A stretch of 8,154 nt of DNA from Myxococcales bacterium. Its GTDB lineage: Bacteria > Myxococcota_A > Polyangia > Fen-1088. The notes beneath the pieces are model-generated. The model ran no database searches. It was not told the origin of the DNA and saw nothing but the letters and a program-made list of their open reading frames with translations. Shown here piece by piece: positions 1-4,919 of the stretch (its first letter is position 1; the number at the start of each line of letters is the position of its first letter). The position numbers and the translations under genes were made by a program. The DNA lies in the NCBI GenBank assembly GCA_003161835.1, contig PMNO01000569.1:2811-10964 (forward strand), written 5' to 3'.

Positions 1-747
1 GGCGGGTACAGCCATCGCCCGCTCGTGCTGCGCGACCAGAAGACGGCGCTGACGACCGGTGATGTCGTGCGGGATCGCATCACGGGGTTCGTGACCGTTG
101 CCCTTGGGCTCACCGATCGCGTCGATATCGGCCTGCGCCTGGCGGCGGTCATGCAGCAACTGGGAACCGTCGCCGTCGATCTGACGAACGACGGCGGCGT
201 CCCGCAGCACCCGCGGTCGTCCGCCCTGGGCGATACGGATCTGCTGCTTCGGGTGGCGTTACTGGATGTCGACCATCGCTATCAGGGCTTTCGTCTGACA
301 CTGACCGCTCCGATGGGCATCCCGACGGGCGCCGCGGACGCATTGTCCGGCAGTGGCAAGTTCAGTTTTCGGCCCAGTCTGACCGCGGGATGGCATCGGG
401 TTCGGCTCTCGGGCGCCGCTTCGGTAGGCTACGCGTGGCGGCCCGGCGCCGAGGTTCCATCGTCAGGCTTGCTCGTCGGCAACGCGGTTACCGCGGGGGC
501 CGGCGTCGGCTACGCCCTGATTCGCGACCGGCTCTGGATCCAAGCAGAGGCCAGTGTATCAGTTGGTGCCGTACTATCCCGGACAGGTGCCGGCACCGTG
601 GCGACCCAGCTCATCGCGGGTCCGCGCGCTCTGCTTCCCGGCCACGTGATGGTGCAAGTGGGCGCGGGAACGGGCCTGAATCAATCGGCGGGCTCCCCGA
701 GGTTCGCCGCGCTTGCGACCGTGGGGCGGGCCTGGTCGATCCCCTAG
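1..747 (+). CDS. Outer-membrane beta-barrel protein, 5' truncated by window edge
   Basis: The frame is open from base 1, so the N-terminus lies outside the window; 248 residues are visible before the TAG at 745-747. The visible part begins GGYSHRPLVLRDQ and continues with alternating hydrophobic and polar strands rich in Gly, Ala, Val and Leu (for example LGLTDRVDIGLRL and GVGYALIRDRLWIQAEASVSVG). This is typical of a bacterial outer-membrane barrel. The PLVLRDQ opening and the 'LGLTDRVDIGL' strand recall the barrel part of myxobacterial OmpA-type proteins; that family link is from memory. No peptidoglycan-binding OmpA domain follows the barrel, and the protein ends in Trp-Ser-Ile-Pro, not the usual terminal aromatic residue. 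A GTG at 25 is an in-frame start codon but would remove the conserved-looking start of the first strand, so it is probably internal. The role (porin, transporter or structural barrel) is unknown. Confidence 0.7.
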   Translation, partial: GGYSHRPLVLRDQKTALTTGDVVRDRITGFVTVALGLTDRVDIGLRLAAVMQQLGTVAVDLTNDGGVPQHPRSSALGDTDLLLRVALLDVDHRYQGFRLTLTAPMGIPTGAADALSGSGKFSFRPSLTAGWHRVRLSGAASVGYAWRPGAEVPSSGLLVGNAVTAGAGVGYALIRDRLWIQAEASVSVGAVLSRTGAGTVATQLIAGPRALLPGHVMVQVGAGTGLNQSAGSPRFAALATVGRAWSIP

Positions 748-757
748 GCGGAGCCTT

Positions 758-785
758 CCCCGGAACATCGCCGTGGCGATCGGGG
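758..785 (+). terminator. Bulged GC-rich hairpin after the barrel gene
   Basis: CCCCG (758-762) pairs with CGGGG (781-785), and ATCGC (767-771) pairs with GCGAT (776-780) around a CGTG loop. A four-base bulge (763-766) sits on the 5' arm. This gives ten base pairs starting ten bases after the stop codon, a typical place for a terminator. There is no T-run after it, so it may instead be an RNA 3'-end stabiliser or a Rho-assisted pause. Confidence 0.4.
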
Positions 786-808
786 CGTCGCGCTGCTAGC
801 CTCCGCCC

Positions 809-1381
809 GTGCCCGCCCTCGTAGGTGTCGTCCTCTCTTACGCCGTCCTCGTATCCGGGGTTTCCGGCGCGGGCGCCGTTGGACAGACGGGCGCCGTTGG
901 ACAGGTCGATATCTGCGCCCCCGGCGCCGGCACCTGTGAAGCGCCCGGTAGTGCCACCCGGGCGCCGGATCCGTCCGCGACCTACGCAACGCCCGTCGAA
1001 GTGGGCTGCAGCGCGGCGGTGCCTCCTGGGGCCTTTCCCGGTGCCTCGGTCATCGACCTTGGGCACGATGGGGATCTGCTCGCCGCCGGCTGCGTTCAGC
1101 CCACATTTGATTTTCGCTATCGCGTGTCGCGTTTCGCCGACAGTGAACGCCCCCACGGAGGCCTGGGACCCCAGCGCGGGCGCCGCGCCGCGCGTTCCTC
1201 CCCCACTTGTCAGGGAATGCCGCCCGACCACGGCGGGCTCACGACCGCGTCGAATCCGCCCTTGGGCATCTATGCCTTGGCACTCTTGCCGCCGCCAAAG
1301 GCCGCCCGCGCTTTCCTCGATACCGAATATCGTGCCCGAACCCGGGTCGTGGAGCCGCTCGACCGACCTCCTCGCGCGTAG
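809..1381 (+). CDS. Possible small secreted Cys-containing protein, unrecognised
   Basis: A 190-residue frame from GTG 809 to TAG 1379-1381. GTG is the only start after the in-frame stop at 797, and it has no ribosome binding site. The first 23 residues (MPALVGVVLSYAVLVSGVSGAGA) look like an uncleaved or cleaved signal segment but lack the usual positive charges. The rest has five cysteines (36, 43, 67, 95, 134), many Pro, Gly and Ala residues, and no motif I recognise. GC at third codon positions in the first 60 codons is about 73% by hand count, lower than the flanking genes appear to be, and the contrast with the second position is small. The C-terminal third (Arg and Pro rich) looks less protein-like. 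It could be a fast-evolving secreted protein, a decayed gene or a chance frame. If it is not a gene, 748-1503 is a non-coding gap. Overlapping frames on the minus strand look worse. Confidence 0.38.
   Translation: MPALVGVVLSYAVLVSGVSGAGAVGQTGAVGQVDICAPGAGTCEAPGSATRAPDPSATYATPVEVGCSAAVPPGAFPGASVIDLGHDGDLLAAGCVQPTFDFRYRVSRFADSERPHGGLGPQRGRRAARSSPTCQGMPPDHGGLTTASNPPLGIYALALLPPPKAARAFLDTEYRARTRVVEPLDRPPRA
871..904 (+). repeat. Tandem 16-bp direct repeat, 18-bp period
   Basis: GGGCGCCGTTGGACAG occurs exactly at 871-886 and again at 889-904, separated by AC. In the 809 frame the 18-bp period is six codons and gives GAVGQT then GAVGQV, just after the hydrophobic leader. A perfect two-copy in-frame duplication like this suggests recent slippage and is mild support for this being the translated frame. 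Confidence 0.75.
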
Positions 1382-1503
1382 TCGCTCGGAGAATCACAAG
1401 GACCCATGCGCGCGGGATCGCGCGCGGCACGAAGGACGAGGAACGTCTTCGGTCGCCGCCGCGCTCCACCCGCTCGAATTTCGATCAACAGGAGATGGAT
1501 GTC
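1382..1503 (+). other. Intergenic leader of the triple DsbA gene, with hairpin
   Basis: This stretch has no gene. It holds a perfect 7-bp stem, GCGCGCG (1408-1414) with CGCGCGC (1419-1425) around a GGAT loop, with no T-run after it. The 3' part, about 1473-1490, is locally AT-richer and leads into the ribosome binding site. I could not identify a convincing -35/-10 pair. The frame of the downstream gene stays open upstream to 1207, but that extension is Arg/Pro-rich and does not look like protein. Confidence 0.45.
1490..1494 (+). promoter_or_regulatory. Ribosome binding site deciding the start of the triple DsbA gene
   Basis: AGGAG at 1490-1494 lies nine bases before the ATG at 1504, an acceptable distance. 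It directly abuts the in-frame ATG at 1495, which is therefore too close to be served by it. This picks ATG 1504 (MNKGTVLV...) over ATG 1495 (MDVMNK...). Confidence 0.7.
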
Positions 1504-3516
1504 ATGAACAAAGGAACCGTACTGGTATTGGTTTTGGCCGTGGGCGTCGGGGCTTACGTCCTCGGCAGCGTCGCGAAGAAAGGCGACAGCACCTCGGCAG
1601 GCACGCAGGAGAACAGCCAGAAGGCTGAAACGAAGGAAGGCGACACGGGCGCGGCGGCGGCGCCCGCCGACGGGATCGAACGCTTCCGAGTCCCGCTGGA
1701 AGGAACCCCCCGGGGACCCGCGAGCGCCAAGGTGAACATCGTCGCGTTCTCGGATTTTCAGTGTCCGTTCTGCAGCCGGGTCACGCCCACCCTGGATCGC
1801 ATCATGAAGGACTACAACGGGCAGGTCCGGATGTTCTTCAGGCACAATCCTCTGCCCTTCCACGCGGACGCGCCCCTGGCCTCGGAAGCCTCGCTGGCCG
1901 CCGATGCACAAGGAAAATTCTGGGAGATGCACGACAAGATGTTCGCCAACAACACCGCCCTTGATCGCGCGAGCCTGGAGAAATACGGGCAGGAAATCGG
2001 TCTGAACATGGGCAAGTTCAAGGCGGCCATGGACAGCCACAAGTTCAAGGATCGGATCAAACACGATTCCGACGACGCCGAAAAGTTCGGCGCGCGTGGC
2101 ACCCCGAACTTCTTCATCAACGGTCGCAACCTGCGCGGCGCGCAACCCGTTGAGGCGTTCAAGGCCGCGATCGACGAAGAGATCAAGAAAGCCGACGCCC
2201 AGCTCAAGAGCGGCACCAGCCGCGCCGGCCTGTACGCGGCCTTGACCAAGGATGGTCTGGACAAAGCGGCGCCGCCGCCCGCGGCCCCGGCGGCTCCCGG
2301 CGAGCCCGATCCGGGCACCGCCTTCAAGGCGGAAGTGGGAGCGGCACCCGTCCGCGGTCCCAAGGACGCGCTGGTGACGATCGTGATGTGGTCGGACTTT
2401 CAGTGCCCCTTCTGCAGCCGAGTCGAGCCGACCATTGCCAAGGTGCGCGAGGAGTACAAGGACAAGGTGCGCGTCGTCTGGAAGGATCTGCCCCTGCCGT
2501 TTCATCAGAACGCGATGCCGGCCGCCACGGCCGCCCGGGCCGCTGGCGAACAGGGGAAGTTCTGGGAGATGCATGACAAGCTGTTCGCCAACCAGGCGAA
2601 CCTCGACCGTCCGAGCCTGGAGAAGTACGCATCGGAGCTGGGCCTGAACATGGGCAAGTTCAAGGCCGCGCTCGACAGCGAGAAGTTCAAGAAGGAGATC
2701 CAGGCGGACAGCGATGCGGGCGCGAAGATTGGCGCGCGGGGCACGCCGGCCTTCTTCGTCAACGGCAAGTTCTTGTCCGGGGCGCAACCGTTCGAATCAT
2801 TCAAGGCCAAGATCGACGCCGAGATGAAGACCGCCGAGGCGCTGACCGCAAAGGGCACGCCGCGCAGCAAGGTCTACGAGACCCTGATGAAAGAGGCCAA
2901 GGCCGAGCTGCCCGGGGCGCCCGCGGGCGCCCCGGGAGCCGCTCCGAAGCCCGAAGCCGGTCCCGAGGCCGACAAGACCATCTTCCAAGTTCAGCCGGGG
3001 AATTCTCCGGCCAAGGGTCCCAAGAGCGCTCCGCTAACCGTTGTGGTCTTCTCGGACTTCCAGTGCCCATTCTGCCAGCGGGTGGAGCCCACCCTGACTC
3101 AGATGGAAAAGGAATACGAAGGAAAGATCCGGATGATCTGGAAGAACTACCCGCTGCCGTTTCACCAGAACGCCATGCCCGCCGCCGAGGCCGCCCTGGC
3201 CGCCGAGGCGCAGGGCAAGTTCTGGCCGATGCACGACAAGCTGTTCGCGAACAACACCGCGCTCGATCGTCCCAACCTGGAAAAGTACGCCCAGGAATTG
3301 GGACTCAATATGGCGAAGTTCAAGGCCGATCTGGACTCCGGCAAGTTCAAGAGCGTGATCGAAGCCGAGTCGAAGGAAGGTTCGGCCCTGGGGGTCACCG
3401 GCACGCCGGCGGTGTTCATCAACGGGCGCAAGATCTCCGGCGCCTACCCGTTCGATACCTTCAAAAAAATCGCGGACGAAGAATTGGCCAAAAAGACCTC
3501 CAAAAAGCGTGGATGA
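1504..3516 (+). CDS. Triple-domain DsbA-family (Thioredoxin_4-like) thiol-disulfide oxidoreductase
   Basis: A 670-residue protein. Residues 1-27 (MNKGTVLVLVLAVGVGAYVL and on) form a signal-anchor or signal peptide with no lipobox Cys, placing the rest in the periplasm. An acidic, Ala-rich linker leads to three DsbA-fold domains at residues 71-227, 285-441 and 505-661. Each has SDFQCPFC (catalytic Cys pairs 87/90, 301/304, 521/524), PLPFH, QGKFW-x-MHDK, and a GTP cis-proline loop (Pro201, Pro415, Pro635) followed by a buried strand and Asn-Gly. Pro/Ala-rich linkers separate the domains. The residue before the cis-proline is Thr in all three, as in DsbC and DsbG, whereas E. coli DsbA has Val. 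CPFC differs from E. coli DsbA CPHC. The FSDFQCPFC plus GKFWEMHD pattern is that of the Thioredoxin_4/DSBA family of exported disulfide oxidoreductases, usually about 200-250 residues with one domain, so this is about three times normal length. Whether it oxidises, isomerises or reduces cannot be read from sequence. It lies 61 bases upstream of a TlpA-like thioredoxin. Confidence 0.92.
   Translation: MNKGTVLVLVLAVGVGAYVLGSVAKKGDSTSAGTQENSQKAETKEGDTGAAAAPADGIERFRVPLEGTPRGPASAKVNIVAFSDFQCPFCSRVTPTLDRIMKDYNGQVRMFFRHNPLPFHADAPLASEASLAADAQGKFWEMHDKMFANNTALDRASLEKYGQEIGLNMGKFKAAMDSHKFKDRIKHDSDDAEKFGARGTPNFFINGRNLRGAQPVEAFKAAIDEEIKKADAQLKSGTSRAGLYAALTKDGLDKAAPPPAAPAAPGEPDPGTAFKAEVGAAPVRGPKDALVTIVMWSDFQCPFCSRVEPTIAKVREEYKDKVRVVWKDLPLPFHQNAMPAATAARAAGEQGKFWEMHDKLFANQANLDRPSLEKYASELGLNMGKFKAALDSEKFKKEIQADSDAGAKIGARGTPAFFVNGKFLSGAQPFESFKAKIDAEMKTAEALTAKGTPRSKVYETLMKEAKAELPGAPAGAPGAAPKPEAGPEADKTIFQVQPGNSPAKGPKSAPLTVVVFSDFQCPFCQRVEPTLTQMEKEYEGKIRMIWKNYPLPFHQNAMPAAEAALAAEAQGKFWPMHDKLFANNTALDRPNLEKYAQELGLNMAKFKADLDSGKFKSVIEAESKEGSALGVTGTPAVFINGRKISGAYPFDTFKKIADEELAKKTSKKRG
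1714..2184 (+). repeat. DsbA-like repeat unit 1 (157 codons)
   Basis: Residues 71-227 of the triple protein, from Gly-Pro before the first strand to the end of the last helix. The active site CPFC is at 1762-1773 and the cis-proline codon at 2104. The distance from first catalytic Cys to cis-proline is 114 residues, the same as in units 2 and 3. It differs from the other two at the PLPFH region, reading PLPFHADAPLAS where the others have PLPFHQNAMPAA. Hand count against unit 2: about 96 of 157 identical, no gaps. Confidence 0.9.
2356..2826 (+). repeat. DsbA-like repeat unit 2 (157 codons)
   Basis: Residues 285-441. CPFC is at 2404-2415 and the cis-proline is Pro415. It has Trp before SDFQ (WSDFQCPFC) where units 1 and 3 have Phe. 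Hand count against unit 3: about 100 of 157 identical, no gaps. The preceding linker, roughly residues 255-278, is rich in Pro and Ala. Confidence 0.9.
3016..3486 (+). repeat. DsbA-like repeat unit 3 (157 codons)
   Basis: Residues 505-661. CPFC is at 3064-3075, followed by Gln-Arg where units 1 and 2 have Ser-Arg. The cis-proline loop reads VTGTP where the others read ARGTP. The preceding linker, roughly residues 467-492, is Pro/Ala/Gly rich. The protein ends nine residues later in a Lys-rich tail. Confidence 0.9.
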
Positions 3517-3553
3517 TGCGCTCTCAGACCGTGGGTGACACCCGGTTCACGAA

Positions 3554-3579
3554 ACGCGCCCTTCATCCGGAGGGCGCGT
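3554..3579 (+). promoter_or_regulatory. Hairpin covering the RBS and start codon of the TlpA-like gene
   Basis: ACGCGCCCT (3554-3562) is perfectly complementary to AGGGCGCGT (3571-3579) around an 8-base loop. The 3' arm contains most of the ribosome binding site GGAGGG (3569-3574) and the first two bases of the GTG start at 3578. If it forms in RNA it would block initiation, so translation might depend on melting by ribosomes finishing the upstream gene (stop at 3516) or on another signal. With no T-run it is unlikely to be an intrinsic terminator. The pairing is seen; the regulatory role is inferred. Confidence 0.5.
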
Positions 3580-4144
3580 GAGCGGACGCCGCCTGATCGG
3601 GGTGGCTGTCACCGTGGGGGCCATCGCCGTGGTCGCGGTTCAGTTTTTCGCGGCCACCGGCGAGGCTCTGGAGCGCACGCGCGCGGCGTCTTGCCGCGCG
3701 CTGGCGCCCGACCCCATCCCACCGTCCTTGTTGAACGTCGATGCGCCGGACTTCGAACTGTCCGACGCGGAGGGGCACAAGATATCGTTGCGCTCACAGC
3801 GCGGGCACCCGGTGCTGCTGAACTTCTGGGCTACCTGGTGCCCGCCCTGCACCGAGGAGATGCCCTCGATGGAGACCTTGGCGGCCGGTCTGGAAGGCAG
3901 CGACGTGCGCACCATGGCGGTCAGCGTCGATGAGAACTGGGCCACGGTAAAGAGCTTCTTTGCACAGGGAACCCGACTCGGGGTGTTGCTTGACCCCAGC
4001 AAAGAGGTGCCCAAGCGCTACACCACGGAAAAATATCCCGAGACATTCTTCATCGACGCGCAGGGTCGGGTGCGGCACTACTTCATCAACAAGCGGGACT
4101 GGTCGAAACCGGAAGCTATCGCCTGCCTGGAGAGCCTGCGCTGA
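3578..4144 (+). CDS. TlpA/ResA-like membrane-anchored thioredoxin-fold protein
   Basis: A 188-residue protein from GTG 3578, with GGAGGG three bases upstream. Residues 5-26 form a hydrophobic membrane anchor or signal peptide after a Gly-Arg-Arg start, so the domain faces the periplasm. From about residue 52, APDFELSDAEGHKISLRSQRG is the classic AhpC-TSA/Redoxin (TlpA-type) entry. LLNFWATWCPPCTEEMPSM carries the catalytic WCPPC (Cys88, Cys91), and YPETFFID holds the cis-proline (Pro154). TlpA/ResA/CcmG-type proteins use this site to reduce disulfides, for example in cytochrome c maturation or copper-site assembly. Two extra cysteines, Cys39 just after the anchor and Cys183 near the C-terminus, are not part of the usual motif. 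It follows the triple DsbA gene by 61 bases and is probably co-transcribed. No cytochrome biogenesis gene is in view, so the substrate is unknown. Confidence 0.9.
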   Translation: MSGRRLIGVAVTVGAIAVVAVQFFAATGEALERTRAASCRALAPDPIPPSLLNVDAPDFELSDAEGHKISLRSQRGHPVLLNFWATWCPPCTEEMPSMETLAAGLEGSDVRTMAVSVDENWATVKSFFAQGTRLGVLLDPSKEVPKRYTTEKYPETFFIDAQGRVRHYFINKRDWSKPEAIACLESLR

Positions 4145-4145
4145 T

Positions 4146-4161
4146 CGCGAGGACGCTCGCG
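4146..4161 (+). terminator. Short GC-rich hairpin right after the TlpA-like gene
   Basis: CGCGAG (4146-4151) pairs perfectly with CTCGCG (4156-4161) around a GACG loop, starting two bases after the stop codon. It has only six base pairs and no T-run. It could be a weak or factor-assisted terminator separating the redox pair from the methyltransferase unit. Confidence 0.3.
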
Positions 4162-4179
4162 TCTCGCTGCGGGGCACCC

Positions 4180-4185
4180 CATAAT
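4180..4185 (+). promoter_or_regulatory. Candidate -10 box for a leaderless methyltransferase transcript
   Basis: CATAAT matches the sigma-70-type TATAAT in five of six positions and stands out in a GC-rich stretch. It ends five bases before GTG 4191 and eight before ATG 4194, so transcription would start on or next to the start codon. No good -35 sits 16-18 bases upstream (only TCGCGT-like bases). Position and match are seen; promoter function is inferred. Confidence 0.35.
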
Positions 4186-4193
4186 AGGGGGTG

Positions 4194-4916
4194 ATGAGCG
4201 CGGCTGCCCCGACGACCCAGACCTACTACGATCGATTCTCGCGCACCTACGACGATCACCGCCATCACGGCTATCACCGGATGATCGACGAGCTCGAGCT
4301 GGACTTGATCCGGCAGTACGGCAGCGGGCGTGACGTGTTCGAGGGCGGATGTGGCACGGGCCTTCTTCTGAAGGAGGCCGCGCAAGTGGCCCGGCGCGCC
4401 GTGGGTTTGGATTTGTCGCGGGGAATGCTGAGCCAGGCGCAAACCCGAGGATTGCAGGTCGTACAGGGATCCCTCACCCATATTCCGCTGCCGTCCGCGT
4501 CGTTCGACCTCGCGTACAGCATGAAGGTGCTGGCCCACATTCCACCGATCGAACATGCGCTGGCGGAGCTCTGCCGTCTGGTACGTCCCGGCGGCCACCT
4601 GCTCCTGGAGTTCTACAACCCCTGGTCGTTGCGCTATCTAGCGAAGAAATGGGGTGGACCCGCACGCATCGCCGACGGCACCACGGATCACGACGTGTTC
4701 ACGCGCTACGACACGCTGGCTCGGGCGCGGTCCTATCTGCCTGCGGGCGTCAAGGTGATCGGCGTACGTGGCGTCCGCGTCGTCACGCCGACGTCGCGCC
4801 TGTGGTCGATCCCGCGTCTGGGGATGCTGGTCGAACGGGTCGAGCACGCGGTTTGTGACCTGCCCGGCCTGCGCCGGCTAGGTGGTTTCATGATCGTCGT
4901 CGCGCAAAAGATCTGA
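4194..4916 (+). CDS. Class I SAM-dependent methyltransferase (Methyltransf_11/UbiE-like)
   Basis: A 240-residue protein from ATG 4194; the adjacent GTG 4191 would add one Met. The family-typical YYDRFSRTYD begins at residue 11, which supports this start. Motif I is FEGGCGTG (Glu50 to Gly56), the SAM-binding glycine loop. VGLDLSRGML supplies the acidic ribose ligand (Asp73). The later strand and helix, FDLAYSMKVLAHIP, and LVRPGGHLLLEFYNP are the usual motif IV and post-motif regions. The substrate cannot be told; relatives methylate small molecules, quinones or sugars. AGGGGGTG at 4185-4192 resembles a ribosome binding site but overlaps the start, so initiation is either leaderless or from an unusual spacing. 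The stop is followed three bases later by the response regulator, so the two are probably co-transcribed. The C-terminal RLGGFMIVVAQ strand resembles the end of the minus-strand methyltransferase in this window. Confidence 0.85.
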   Translation: MSAAAPTTQTYYDRFSRTYDDHRHHGYHRMIDELELDLIRQYGSGRDVFEGGCGTGLLLKEAAQVARRAVGLDLSRGMLSQAQTRGLQVVQGSLTHIPLPSASFDLAYSMKVLAHIPPIEHALAELCRLVRPGGHLLLEFYNPWSLRYLAKKWGGPARIADGTTDHDVFTRYDTLARARSYLPAGVKVIGVRGVRVVTPTSRLWSIPRLGMLVERVEHAVCDLPGLRRLGGFMIVVAQKI

Positions 4917-4919
4917 GCC

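Noticed and set aside
25..27. GTG 25 as the true start of the barrel gene
   Set aside because: The frame is open to the window edge and residues before it look like part of the conserved first strand, so the gene is truncated instead.
611..1231. 206-residue minus-strand frame across 611-1231
   Set aside because: It overlaps the end of the barrel gene, is Arg/Gly-rich and has no recognisable start signal or motif.
1278..1289. TGGCAC followed by TTGC, resembling a sigma-54 promoter
   Set aside because: Only two bases separate the blocks; the sigma-54 -24/-12 elements need five.
1207..1503. Upstream in-frame extension of the triple DsbA gene (99 extra residues from GTG 1207)
   Set aside because: The extension is Arg/Pro-rich without protein-like character, and a good ribosome binding site plus a typical signal-anchor support ATG 1504.
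1495..1503. ATG 1495 as start of the triple DsbA gene (MDVMNK...)
   Set aside because: It directly abuts GGAG, leaving no spacing for ribosome binding; ATG 1504 has nine bases.
825..1628. 267-residue plus-strand frame overlapping both the 809 frame and the start of the DsbA gene
   Set aside because: It runs out of frame through the coding start of the triple DsbA gene and is a Pro/Arg-rich shadow.
1270..2787. Long 505-residue frame on the minus strand opposite the triple DsbA gene
   Set aside because: It is antisense to a clear gene with conserved motifs. Long opposite-strand frames are expected in GC-rich coding DNA, and it shows no domain.
4351..4365. TGGCACGGGCCTTCT, a near sigma-54 -24/-12 match
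   Set aside because: It encodes the conserved SAM-binding loop (CGTGLL) of the methyltransferase, so the match is explained by protein sequence, and the -12 block is imperfect.
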